Shown here piece after piece: positions 46,421 to 58,069 of a stretch of DNA of 64,000 nt. The DNA comes from Dactylorhiza incarnata (lineage: Eukaryota; Streptophyta; Magnoliopsida; Asparagales; Orchidaceae). Position numbers and translations under genes: made by a program. Every line of letters starts with the position of its first letter. Position 1 is the stretch's first letter. The notes beneath the pieces were generated by a model, which saw only the letters and a program-made list of their open reading frames with translations, was not told where the DNA came from and did no database searches. The DNA is taken from NCBI GenBank assembly GCA_033032865.1, contig JAWHQI010000258.1, positions 558,001-622,000 on the forward strand, in the 5' to 3' direction.

Positions 46421-46899
46421 ACGGAGAGCGGGACCTTGGGTACAAGGTCGATTTTTTGGCGGGATATATTGTTAAGCACGCGCTAACATCTTATTTGTAT
46501 TTTGCATTTTAAATTAGTAGGGCATTAGGATAAAATGTATGTGAGCCCCCCACCCCCCACCCCTATATAAGGAGTGGCTTGGGAGTTTAAGTTATCCTTG
46601 ATGTTTTAGGGTTTGAGATCTCTCATGAGAGAGAAATTTCAAGGAGGAACCAGCCTCCTGAGGTTAGGCACGAGCATTCCTCGTGATTGAATCTAGTTTT
46701 CTTGTTCTACTGCAATCAATTTTTTGTGTTCGTATCAATCTCCAATTATCACTATGATACATCCAACTATACAAAACTACAAATATGGAGTTCAAAAACT
46801 TACAAAATATAAAGGTTGATTTCCACTGAAGGGGCAAAAGAAAAGGGTGAAGGAATTCATCAAAATTTTGTGGTATGTTGGCAAAATAAAATGGAACAC

Positions 46900-47327
46900 T
46901 TCCACTAAATGGGACTCTTACAACCTTTGACTATCCTGATTGAGGTATGGGCAGATGTGCCATAGATTTCATCAAAAGCCTGTTCTCATCCAAGAGGATG
47001 TCCATTTTGCTGGTAGTAGTGGATAGATTGTCCAAGTGTGCAAACTTTTTCCTCTCTCATCCTTTTACACCCATTAGAATTTCCCAAGTGTTCATCACGA
47101 ATATTGTCCACTTACATGGGTTATTCGAATTCATTGTGTCTGATAGAGATCAAGTGTTTACTAGTTATTGTTTTTTCTCGAAATTATTCGAGATCAATGG
47201 AACTAAACTGCATGCTTCTTATGCTAATAACCCTCAATTGAATGGACAAATTGAGGTCTATCGAATTAGTCAGGTGTTGGCTAGAATAGGGAAGTCTATT
47301 GAATTAGGATTTCGACGAAAGCCCTAA
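46900..47327 (+). pseudogene. gypsy integrase core fragment
   Basis: The frame reads CAIDFIKSLFSSKRMSILLV, then VVDRLSKCANFFLSHPFTP, VHLHGLFEFIVSDRDQVFTS and NPQLNGQIEV. The DDE core is visible: the second Asp is in VSDRD, the first Asp is in the VVDRLSK/FI region (degenerate), and the Glu is in QIEV. It ends abruptly at 47327. Sequence at 46743-46900 may be its decayed zinc-binding N-part. Confidence 0.85.
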
Positions 47328-47329
47328 AT

Positions 47330-47620
47330 GAGCGGCAAGTCTGACCAATTGATAGATGCACGCTATCATTCACAAAATATCATAAGAAATAAGAGAGATA
47401 CAAATTATTGAGACATGCTCGATACCAACTTTTGAGGGCAGGTTCCCTCTAAGAGTCTTCCCTCCGAGAGCCTAAGCCTAATAATGATTCAAGATACAAT
47501 ACTTAACACCTAAGAGCTCCATATATAAGTGGAGACCCCGATATAAGATGAACACACTAAAGGACAAAATGACGCATAATTAATACAAAATTATTATAAA
47601 AGTAAACACGTCATTGAGAG
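47330..47620 (-). repeat. possible LTR fragment
   Basis: The reverse complement has a TATA-like TTATATATGGAGCTC and an AT-rich upstream region, as in short plant LTRs. No partner or boundaries. Low confidence. Confidence 0.25.
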
Positions 47621-47849
47621 ACTTTGGGTGCCATGTACGCAATGCATATATGTATCACATCTGATCCTCTGTGCCTGATTCCTACGAAGGGATTCTCAGC
47701 AATCTTTTGTCTCTTCTTCGTTTCTGCCACAGTCGATGGAATGCCAAACACTCCTACCTGGGTTTCCCAAACCTCTACCTCCACTTCTACCACCTCCGAA
47801 CAGCACACAAGCAAATTTTACGACCATGGATATGGGTGGTCTTACTCTC

Positions 47850-47952
47850 GGGCAAAATATGGAGGCCAAGCAAAAATGGATAGTCGGGATAGTCGTTCAA
47901 GCTTAACAGCAACTGCATTCGCTGCTCTGGTTGCCCGCTGCGATGGCATCCA

Positions 47953-47993
<41 letters not shown>

Positions 47994-48567
47994 CCTCAGT
48001 CATCACACCACCCTGCGACGAGTTCCAATCAGAGTGAGTTGTCATACTTCATTCCCTTTGATTCTCGCGTCCCTCGGCCCGCGGGAGGCAGAGTTCTGCG
48101 ACTCACGTCGTTGGAGGATTAGATATGGTTGGTTTTCTTCCACTTCATGGGCTCAGCGCAGTTGTGGTATGTCCAGTTCGTGAGGCCAATTTAAATTGGG
48201 CAGCTTTCAAACATTCCTGCAATCTGTGTTTCGTCTCACAGCTCCAAAACAATCCATTGGGCGACCTTGTCTCGCTAAAGCAATCAGGTCCAGTCAATGA
48301 TTACTTGGAGAGCTTTCAGATGTAACTTGCTCATGTCCCTTCTATAATGCCAACACCAAGTGTCTATCTTCACTACCTGCGATCGAATGTATCTTGATGT
48401 CAAATTCCAAGCCCCGCGGGGTATCAGCACAGCCATGAGCCTAGAATGTATCTATGAGAAACGCCTCCTTGTGGACAACCCGTACAGAAGCTGCCACAGC
48501 GGGAGAACACTCCTACTCACAGATACAAGAGCAAGGAATTCAGCAGTCCCTCAGCCATCAAACGCCT
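47850..48567 (+). pseudogene. gypsy gag, 5' part, with 39-base C run
   Basis: On the plus strand, with shifts, one reads FHFMGSAQLWYVQ, then WAAFKHSCNLCFVSQLQNNP and LGDLVSLKQSGPVNDYLESF, the retrotransposon gag core. Upstream is a homopolymer of 39 C (47954-47992) encoding polyproline. The gag continues after the hAT insertion at 49720. Confidence 0.75.
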
Positions 48568-48575
48568 GTCATGAG

Positions 48576-49711
48576 TATCACTGTCACTTAAAACCGAAAT
48601 CGTAAACCGAACTGGAACCGAACCGAAACCTCAAAGAACCGGACCGAACCATTCGCGAATTATTCGGGTTCCGGTTTGAATTTTGGAACCGTGAACAACA
48701 ATGGTTTGGGTGCGGTTCTTTCATTTTATTATCCGGACTGGAACCGGAACTGCAACATAGAATTCTTAAGCGGTTTCAAGATTTTTTTACCCGGATCGAA
48801 GCAGAACCGAACTACAACCCGTTTATTAATATTATTATTATTATTTATAATATATTATTATTATAAAAAAATTATAATCTATCTATAATATTTATAGTTA
48901 CTATATTATACAAAAAAGTACTCCCCCTTAATGTAACGCAGTCGGACCGCACAAACCATCCTTCTCGTAAATCAATGACACCTGCGCGATTCTCTCATTT
49001 TTCCATTTCCCTCTCGACAAATTAGGGCTCTACGTGTTCCCTATTCTCTTCTTCATTACCATCTGTTCTGCTTCTCGCTAGAGACCTCCTTGCTGACCCC
49101 TTACCGACAGAGCAAAACAATCGTCCATGATAGTAGGCCTTTGACGAAGCAGTTTAGATCCATCGTCGAGCTTGGGAAATTTTAGTCACCATCTCAGAAG
49201 ATCTTTCTGTCTTCAGCTCCTCCAGGTATCTCTCTATTTTCTTTATGGACGTCCTCCTTTCAAGTTTCCATCATGTCCATTATTGCCTCTTCGCCTCACT
49301 CCACTGCTCAACCCTGAAATAGGCACCGTGGAAGAACAACAAGTATCGGATTGGCAGGCTTCTTATCCTCACCCCAAGCTTCTTTCCTTTTTGAATATGT
49401 ATTTTTAAAAGATAATAATCTTTGTGATTGCGTCTAATGACTCAAATTATAGAGTTATAAAGTGATTAAAACTATGACACATAACTGATTGGAACCGGAC
49501 TGAACCGCATAGAATCGAACCGAACCGTTAGTGGTCGGTTTAGTTTTGGTTCTTGTTGAACCGGAACCGAAACCTTTGACACAATGGTTCCAAAAATTAT
49601 GCTGGAACCGAAACTGGTCAAACCAAATAAGGTTTTGGTTCTAATTTGAAAAATCGTTACCTTAGCGGTTTGGTTCACAGTCTTAGTAGAACCGAAACTG
49701 TGACAACTCTA
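48576..49711. mobile_element. non-autonomous hAT element with 8-bp TSD
   Basis: Flanked by GTCATGAG at 48568-48575 and 49712-49719. The ends TATCACTGTCAC and (complement) TAGAGTTGTCAC form a short imperfect terminal repeat. Subterminal regions on both sides are packed with AACCGAACC/GGTTCGGT words, typical hAT transposase-binding clusters. The interior (48930-49330) is pyrimidine-rich and resembles a plant 5' leader with a donor-like CAGGTATCTC, but no transposase is present. Confidence 0.9.
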
Positions 49712-49719
49712 GTCATGAG

Positions 49720-50420
49720 CGGAGATTGCGGAACAACGCGTAAAGAAGCTTTGTTTCAACTATGATGATCCATATACAGTCGGGCAGAGGTACTACAAGC
49801 GCCTTTTTAGCTAGAAGTTGACAATCTCTCGGAGGACGACGACGATGATGCTCGGACCATGAGAATCATGTACCCCAAGCTTGAGAACAAGCTTGATCCA
49901 CACGAGGGAGTTGATGTTACGGGCCCACGTAGGGGGTGACGACACGCGACCGCGGACAACATGCATGTTCTCGTTCTTTCATTGTATCTTTATTTCTCAT
50001 AATTTTATCTTTTCGGGCACTTTGAATTACTCGCACATTATGTAGCCCAGGTGAGAGACACGATAGCAATATTTTGGAACTTTTCTCTCTCACTATATAG
50101 TATATACGTGAGTGAGAGGGGCCTTAGAGGCATGATGAATGAAACCCTAATTCTCACACCTTAATCTTCTCTTCCCTCTCTCATTTTCTCAGACTAGGGC
50201 CAGGGTTGAACACGTCTCCTCCCTCTCTTCCTCTCCCAGTCGAGCTTGGCTCCCATTGTATCTACCGTCATTGGAAAGGCTAGGTCAAGGAAGGGTAGAG
50301 ACGATCCTCTCCGAGACTTCTCCCTCTCAAGACCACACACATGCTCGCAATTCGAAGACCATAACAATGATCCATTCCAATTATACTTTTCTTTTATTAC
50401 ATCTTTAAAGTGGGATATCA
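49720..50420 (+). pseudogene. gypsy gag 3' part, then LTR-like sequence
   Basis: Directly after the hAT the gag frame resumes with AEIAEQRVKKLCFNYDDPYT, then VGQRYYKRLF and LEVDNLSEDDDDDA. This is the zinc-knuckle region of gypsy gag, but the second Cys, the His and the last Cys are replaced (Y, Q, Y), so zinc binding is lost. From about 49920 the sequence looks like a short gag-only end followed by an LTR (TATATAG near 50095, pyrimidine-rich leader to 50230). Confidence 0.6.
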
Positions 50421-50862
50421 AGCTCTTCTATTTCTATTTGAACAATATCAAATACTCAACCGTTTATTTTCCTCGATTATTACTCCTAGTGGATTTCATT
50501 CAAATAGTTTTATGTTGTTGAACTTAGGTTGAATACTAACCATTGCAATTGAGACAACCGTGGTGTACAAGTTGACATAAACCAAGGTAGCTACTTATTA
50601 TCAATTTTAGACAATTACTACACCTAAAACATGCAAGAATAGTTATGAATTCACATGTTAGCTTAGCAAGTATGTAACAAGATCGTAAATTTAGTCATGA
50701 GATTGATTAGCTTTAACAGAACCACAAACATCTTTGCATATTACACTTAATGCCTTAAATTCTCTGAAGTCATAAATATGGTTGTACTATAGTGATCTAA
50801 AGTATTGGAAGAAGTAGGATCTAACATATTAGTAATTCCTCCTCTTTATTCGCCACCAGTGA

Positions 50863-50925
50863 CTAATGATTGTGTTGGGATGACTAATGATTGTGTTGGG
50901 ATGACTAATGATTGTGTTGGAGTGA
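50863..50925. repeat. three tandem 21-bp units
   Basis: GACTAATGATTGTGTTGG(G/A) with TGA/AT joints occurs three times in direct succession, nearly identical. Confidence 0.85.
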
Positions 50926-51473
50926 TGCGGGAGTAACATCTGCAGATACTGTAGTAGAAAATAGTTTTTGATAGTTTGGGCATATAGAGTACTGAAGATC
51001 CACTATAAGATGGGTTGTGCAAAAACATCTGCGCAAATTAAAGTTGGCAAATACTAAGTAGGAATGAATTTAGGAAATCGATTCATAATTTATAAAGCTA
51101 ACCTAAAAATTGTTGGCGTAAGTCTACAGATCAATGAGGATTATCATGACAATTACCTATAACCATCACTGCATACAATGCACAATTCACAAAAAAAATA
51201 CCACATAATAACTTGTCAAAATATACTATCCACAATAATATGGCTGCATTATGATCACCTTATATGTTGCAATGGCTACTTGTCACAAATGTACTAGACA
51301 TAAAAATTTCAGGACACTGTTTACTTATTAAATTGGTCGAAAAAGCCTCATTACTTCACAAAAATAAAGAAAATTTAATTAATAAATCCATAATTTATTT
51401 GTTGACAAATTCATGCAACGTGCCAAGTGAAATCTAGTTGAAATTATCCAATATTCTCACAGTTGACACAAAC

Positions 51474-51765
51474 CTGGGCATGGATTTTCCCTGCGCGGCG
51501 TCTTTGTTTAAATTTAGAGACAAATGACCCGGCATCTCGACAGACGCCAATCCATTCTCCATTTAGTAACACCTTTACCCTTTTGCGCAAGGATGGGAGA
51601 GGAGCCCCTTCCAATTTATCCATCCCACATGATATTAACTTCTCAATAATGGATTCTGACTGCTTTAAGCTAACAAGAGCTGTGACTGCCAAATTTTTAA
51701 CCAGCCCACAATTTTCTCCATCCGGAGTGGACAGGAAACAGAGTCTTCCAAAGTAAGAGGGATTC
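51474..51765 (-). CDS. NRPD2: NRPD2/NRPE2 exon, fork and external domain start
   Basis: 292 bp, completing visible residue 294 and coding to residue 391. After the acceptor TGTAG one base completes a Pro codon. It then reads NPSYFGRLCFLSTPDGENCG, continues LVKNLAVTALVSLKQSES and KVLLNGEWIGVCRDAGSFVS, and ends KIHAQ before donor GTTTGT. The STPDGENCGLVKN block is the fork-domain signature of polymerase beta subunits. The real exon begins 73 bases upstream of the first in-frame Met, which is internal. It joins exon 59776-60656 through a split Pro and exon 26569-27513 between Gln and Val. Confidence 0.96.
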
Positions 51766-52569
51766 CTACAAGTAGATTTTAATAATTCAATGAATTAAAA
51801 TAGTTCAACAGAAATGCAATAAATTTTAGTGCCAACTTCGAATGCACATTACCCAAAATTACAGTACATAGGGTATTTAACAGACACTACAGAAAAAATG
51901 AAATTTCAGCAATTTCAATACTATCAAAAGTAAATAAAGAGAGATCTAGGAAAACCAATAGATGCTCAGCTTCAATAACTCATCATCATCATTATCGACA
52001 ATAGCCTTATCCCAACTATTTGAGTCAGCTTAATGAAACTTCATTTTCCTTTCTTTTCCTCGTGTGCTTTCTAAAGTGTTAAACCTAAATTATGCACACC
52101 AAAAAATAACTTTCATCTATGTTACCTTAGATCCACCCTTTCTCCTAGCTAATCCTTCGACTCCAATTATATCCACTCATATAATTGGCGCACTTGTAAA
52201 CATTGCCAAACCACACAAGCCTGCTTTCTTTACCTTATTTTTGATAGATATAACTATGACGCCGTCACGATGACAGGTAATAACTAAAGTATTTTATAGT
52301 GATAAAATGTGCGCATCAAAGCGAGGGCGTAAATTGAATTTTATGATAAAAAGAGCAAAATAAAATTAATTAAAATACGTACGCGCCATACAATTACTGA
52401 CGACGTAATATTGTAGGGTCGTAATGAAATATGAAAGTGCCTCAATTAGATTAATAACAAGTTAACTATTTAATTGGTGTTCAAAGAATGAAAGCTGACT
52501 GAAATAGTGATAAAACCGGCTAAAATTAATGCAGTGACCGGCTGGATGGGAGAGACTTGCCGATCTTTC

Positions 52570-54580
52570 CATTTCCAGCCCTTACGTGACTCTCTAGAGG
52601 CGGTGAGAGGGGCAATTGAGGAAATAGAATTTAAGCAGTGCAGTGATAAGTAAAATAAACCATTTTGATCCCGTTATCCCCGCACTCTTCTCCCTCTCGC
52701 AAGCCGGTACCGAGCCGCTCTGCTAGGGCTTCAGAAATTTGGGTTTCGATCGCTCGATCTAACTTCTTCTCCTCTGAATCTCCATTCCTCTTCGTCTCAT
52801 CTACCTGCTGCAAAAATCAGTGGAGTTGCCAGTGGGTTTTGGGTTCCTTGGCCGATTTCTGTTGCGGGAGATTTCAAAATTTGTGTTTTCTTGGATCTGA
52901 TTGGTTGTGTGGCTTTAGAAGTTGTTGCAGTGGGATCGTTGGAGTAAATTGCTGCAAGGTAAAATGAATTTACCTTTGATATTTTTCAGATTTCATATCT
53001 AGAAATTTAAAAGACCTTTATAAAACTTAGTGAGGTCGGCCATAATTATGAATAACTGTTGGATTTGGCCACTGTTTTATGGTACCAACTGTAGAGATAT
53101 TAAGAGCATATACAGGTCAGCTGCCATATAAAGTTGGAATCTAATACTTAATTTCAGTTTTGAGAATTGGTAATCATAATAGTGCTAACTGAGACATGTG
53201 GATTAATGTTTAGTGGACTTATTGTTTATATACATAGCTGTTGCAGATTTCTGTTTTAGGTAGAGGCTAATAAAAATGAATATTTGGGGTGCTTGACATT
53301 CATCATTTTAGATCCAACGATTTTTAGTAATTGTAACACTATAATTGTAGGAGCGATAAATAGAAGTTATAATCAAATGTTGCACATGAGTTGAGAGTGA
53401 TACTTGTATAGGACATGACATCCAGAGGAGGCGAGAGGAATAACGACTCTTAAGGAAAGATAAAGGCAAGGGAAAGGCCGGGGTAAGTTCTTATTCCCTT
53501 ATTTTCAGTTAATTATCTTCTATATGAATTGTGCAATTACTGCTATGATTTCTAAACTCTTTATACGATCAATAATCTCGCTATAAAAGTAGTTTGCCAA
53601 CTCTATAATCAAGCTTCCCAATGAATTAACGCTTCAATAAGAAAGTGGAAGGAAAAGTTGACTAATTACCTAATGGTTAAGACAAATGCATAAATATAAG
53701 ATAATAAGGAAAATAAGAAGAAGATACATTGATGCAATGGGCTATGTTAAGGGTGAACCCAACTAGTGGAGGTGGGGTGAATGTCCTCCAAACATGAAAA
53801 TAAATGAAAAGTGGGTGTGTGAATATGAAAAGGCATGCAACAAAATTATATGCATGCGAATATGAAAAGGTACGCAGATAAATACATGAAAGCGCGCTAT
53901 ATAAATACATGAATAAATGAAATGTCAATGTGTCCTTAACATTGCCCAGTAAAGAAAGTAAAAGCGACAAATTGTCCGTGATGTAAAAGAACATACAAGA
54001 ATAAGTGAAGAAAACTAAATAAGCGCATAAATGCATATACCAAAGAAGAGGCAAAGAATGAAATAAATGGCTAATTATAAAATGAAAAAAAATGGATTAT
54101 AAATAATGTATAATTAATCCATTATAGGTAATCAAAGAAAAGTAAGAATCCGCTTAGTCTTTTGACTAAGTAGAAAATGTAACTAAAACAGGTCAAGGAA
54201 GAGGCCGCTCCCGCCAGTAGTAGCCAGCCAGCAACAGTCCCTACCCGACATGAGAAGAAATACAAGTTATGGATCGACGTATCTACAGCAGTGTTCGAGG
54301 TCTTAAATACCCATAGAGAGAGAGAGATGTTGAGAACCTGACTGTCCGCATGAGGAGTTTCAGTTTTTCTGCATGTAGAGTCTGAGTCTGTTTAGTATAG
54401 TTTACATATGATGCCCGTTTTCATGTATATATAGTGTCGTATTGTAGTAGTCTGTTGTATACATGTGACACAGTTTTGTGATAAGCCTTTCTTTTGTATG
54501 TAAAAATGTAGGGCTATCTTTTGTACCATGTATCAGTTTAACAAGTAAATAACATATTGTATTTACCCTACACTTTTCTT
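52570..54580 (+). other. gene-like region of unknown identity
   Basis: A pyrimidine-rich leader-like stretch (52660-52960) ends at a donor-like AAG/GTAAAATG. An acceptor-like TATAG at about 53410 precedes ATGACATCCAGAGGAGGC, which reads MTSRGGERNND before a stop. A donor-like GGGGTAAGTTC follows, and after about 700 bp an acceptor AAAACAG precedes a basic stretch (about 54190). A 3' UTR-like region follows. This looks like a decayed or captured short gene, or a transposon-derived transcript unit. No protein family was recognised, and the minus-strand frame at 53677-54054 is not credible. Confidence 0.35.
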
Positions 54581-54999
54581 TTTTTTACTCTGTCAAGAAA
54601 TGAATAATGATATATCGTTGAATGTTTTACCTGGCGTCTCTGATAATAAATTAGAAATTATCATGAATAATGAATATTTTAAATTGTGGCGGTAGCCAAT
54701 TAAAGGGATCGTTACAATAACTTCTATTGTTTATCAAATATTAATACTCCTTAATAAATACAATTCAAAATTAAATAAGACTCTAAGGAGGGCTCATATA
54801 TAGCCACTTCATGGGAGTGATTCTGGTACAGAACTCGTAAGATGAAAAATAATCATCCTTTGCATCAAGAGAGCAATAGTAAGAAATTCTAAATCATGGC
54901 ATGATAAGAAGTTAGCTGAACATTTAGTTTCGACCTCCATCTGATTCCATATCTGATGTAGTTACTATAGTAAAACTGGAAGATATCTTTGGCTGGAAA

Positions 55000-56905
55000 T
55001 GTTGGAATTATCGAGTCAATGACGGTCTATTATAGACTTTAGGTGTATTTGGGTTTAGTCCTACATTGCAGTTTTAATTTTGTGAGTCCGTGTAAGTCCT
55101 ATTTAATGTCCCTAAGTGGATGAATAATATTGCACCGTCTAATTATTTCTTTCTTCCAACATGGTATCAGAGGCATTGATTCCTCTCTGATCTCTTCTGC
55201 TCCCCATGAGCCTAGGGCGAGTGTTCCTCTGCTTCTCGCGTGAGACGCTTGATGCGGCTTCATTTGTTGGATCGTTGACGATCTCCCGTGACATCCACGG
55301 CTTAGCCTGCGGGCTCCTGCTCCTTCGACGATCCCGTCTCGAGATCGCGTTTCTGCTTCTCATGATCCCATCGAGCCTTCGCCCTAGACGATCCCGCATG
55401 ATGTTATTCACGTCTCTCTCGATCCAGTGAAGGGGCTTCTCGATTCTGTCAACTGATCGACGACAACAGGTTTCCTCTGTCGATCCAGACGATTTCCCTT
55501 CTCTGTTGGCGTCTTCGATCCCTGTCGATGATCCCGTGTGACGATCCAGACGTTCTTCTGTTGATCTGCGTCGCACCTCCATCGACGACTTCGACAGTAT
55601 CATCGACATTTCCCGTTGCTTCCTCGACGATCCTATCTCCCACCTTCTATCGACGATCCAGTGAAGTTCATGTCGTTGCCTCTCTGCCGACTGTGCATGA
55701 TGGATCTGTGTGCTCATCCTACCTGGAGCTTCCTCTGCCATTTATCGTTGTCGATCCCTGCTCGTCTGCATTCTTTGACGACAACCATGCCCGTTGATTC
55801 TGTCGCAGATGCCTCCAGCAGCTACTTCCGTCCTTCGTCGATCCCAGATAAGTTGATCCAGTCGATGATGGCATCTACTGCTGTTCCGACCGTCTCCTGC
55901 GCTTCTTTTTCTGATGTCGGCCCTCCTGATCTACTATTTAATGGCAGAGTTGTCCCTGGCTGCTCCGGATCAGCCGCTGCCCTCACCTCTTTGATGATTA
56001 CAGACGATTCCAGTCGTTGTCCTTCGTGCGATTACAGACACTTTCAACCGCTGCCCTAATTTTTTTGATGATTCCAGACGACTCCAGCCACTTCATCTCG
56101 GATTTCTATCAGATCCAGCTGCTTCTACCCCTTCTGGGGTACTGATATCTCGTCGATGCAGCATCTTTGTGGTAGTTGCAGTTGTCTTTATATGACTTTC
56201 ATTATCTATTGTTCGTATTTACTTTGCTTGGTCTAGTTTTGCCTATGTTCACGTGTGTTCCACGAGGGAGTGTTTGAGATGAAGGCGACTCGGATGATCT
56301 TTCCCAATTTTTCGCCTTCGCACCACGCGGCCTTCAGGCTTAGGTCGTATGTTGTTAGCGTCTCCCCTTTGTTTTCTTTCGATTGGTTGTGTCGTGTGGG
56401 ATCGTGTCGTGTGTGACTGTGATGCGTGGGACCGCTCTTGTATGGATGTATCCCCGACAGATTATACCTGATTGCTCGGTTGATGATTTGCTCCTCATTT
56501 TTTGCTCCTTTTTCGCACGTTTTGTGTAGGTGATGTTGGTTGACCGGTTTCCAGCGAGTCCACGTCGTGTGTGGGTCAGCGTCGTGTGTTGGTCAACGTC
56601 GTGTGTGGCTATGTCCCCGGCTTGATCACCCGGTTTGGAATTTCTTCCGGTGGCTCGTCTGATGTTTTGTCCCGCATCGCCTACCTCCATTGTCGTTATT
56701 ATGATGTCCAAGTTGAAGGTTCCCCCTTCAGCTTGAGGGGGAGTGCTAGAATTATTGAGTCAATGTCGGTCTATTATAGACTTAAGGTGTATTTGGATTT
56801 AGTCCCACATTGCAATTTTAATTTTGTGAGTCCATGTAAGTCTTATTTAATGCCCCTAAGTGGATGAATAATATTGCACCGTCTAATTATTTCTTTCTTC
56901 AAACA
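55000..56905 (+). mobile_element. TRIM-like non-autonomous copia element
   Basis: Two 162-bp direct repeats (55000-55161, 56744-56905) flank an interior. The interior begins with the tRNA-iMet primer site TGGTATCAGAGGC (55162) and ends with the polypurine tract CTTGAGGGGGAG (56732-56743). It encodes no gag or pol; its open frames are shifted, low-complexity translations. The word TCGACGATCC recurs many times in 55250-55870 and GTCGTGTGTG in 56390-56620. Flanking pentamers GGAAA and GGTCA match at only three positions. Confidence 0.88.
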
Positions 56906-57377
56906 GGTCATAACATAATACCAAAAGATAAATATGAAGACTTGCCCAACAAGGCTATTAAAGGCTCATGCAGGAGCCTAGAATAACTGGGATTCTAATC
57001 ACTTAATCAGTAAGTCACAGGGTTCAAGGGACAGAATTGAGTTACAGCTGAAGGGTAAATCATACAAAGATATATGTATTTTAAATGGGTAAGGAAATAG
57101 AATACTCAATTATGTCCAGCAGCAAGAATGGTTGGTTTGTCTCATCATGTGTTTATAGCCAACTTATGCCTACACCAGAACAAAGTGAGGGAAACGGGCA
57201 AAGAATTAAAATCAGTAACATTACTTGTATTGTCTAAAGTGAAATTTTGATTCAAATTATGTCTTGAAGCCAATCTGCTAGTGTCACGGGCTGAGGAATT
57301 CCTCGCGTCTACACCTGTGCGGCGTTATCCTCTCTCCTAAGTCATTCTTCAAACGCACGCAATGAAATACTCAAATA

Positions 57378-57381
<4 letters not shown>

Positions 57382-57432
<51 letters not shown>
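57382..57432. repeat. (GA)n microsatellite
   Basis: About 25 consecutive GA units in plus-strand orientation. Confidence 0.97.
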
Positions 57433-57437
<5 letters not shown>

Positions 57438-57983
57438 GTCTGCAGGGCTTAGGAAGGGATGTCAACCGTGGTGAGTGGCTCTAGGAAAAGAAACATTGAT
57501 GGGAATAAGTTATCAACGCAGGAATGAGGTTAACATGGGTTGGTGTTAAGTGTAGAATCATGCAGCCTGTGTGGCATCTTCGGAAGGTTACTTTATTTTT
57601 ACTTGCAAATGTATCAAGCATATTTTAGCGCACATTTATTTCTTTATCATGTATGTTGTTGTTTATGTTCACGCACATACTAGTTATTTTATATCGCGCA
57701 CATCACTAGCGGTCGTTATTACGGCTTATTGGGGTGCGTCCAATAAGACCTGAATAAAAGATCCGTCAAATTAGAAAATATGATCAATAGGGCAAGCTGG
57801 ATTTGACTATATATTAAGCAGTCCAAAGAGAGATATTTTATATTAAGTAATAAAGACAACACTACAAATAAGGCAACCAATTTTATATTTACGTAATTAT
57901 ATTATTGAGAATATCAAAATATGCATTGATTTGTAAATTCTTGATTAAAATATATTTCATATTCATATTCCTCATGTTAAAAG

Positions 57984-57999
57984 CCCCCCCCCCCCCCCC
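57984..57999. repeat. 16-base C run
   Basis: A homopolymer of 16 C bordering the coding-like stretch to the right. Confidence 0.95.
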
Positions 58000-58069
58000 A
58001 ACGTACTGTTGATTAGCTTGGGTATAATCGAGAATAGGGTAACCTTCAATATCTGCATGATAGCCCAGC

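Larger units (their letters stand above)
41828..46737 (+). mobile_element. gag-only gypsy-type element with perfect TSD, split by a hAT
   Basis: 5' LTR 41828-42091 (TGTTACGCACG...TTTATATCA) and 3' LTR 46470-46737 (TGTTAAGCACG...TCGTATCA) match closely. Both are flanked by the pentamer ATCTC (41823-41827 and 46738-46742). The interior encodes only gag in two parts, separated by a hAT transposase pseudogene. No pol. The block preceding the 3' LTR (CAAGGTCGATTTTTTGGC) parallels that of the element at 28928. Confidence 0.92.
27514..51473 (-). other. NRPD2 giant intron, about 24 kb
   Basis: Bounded by donor GTTTGT (51473) and acceptor TTGTTGTAG (27514). It is filled by at least a dozen nested transposons, listed separately. 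Positions 27520-28780 are AT-rich intron sequence without a recognised element. Positions 50430-51470 likewise contain little beyond a short triple repeat. Confidence 0.9.

Noticed and set aside
53677..54054. membrane-protein-like ORF on the minus strand
   Set aside because: Aromatic and Leu-rich translation of AT-rich DNA with no homology blocks or start context; chance frame.
55139..56059. ORFs inside the TRIM-like element
   Set aside because: Both strands give Arg/Ser-rich low-complexity frames created by the repeated TCGACGATCC words.
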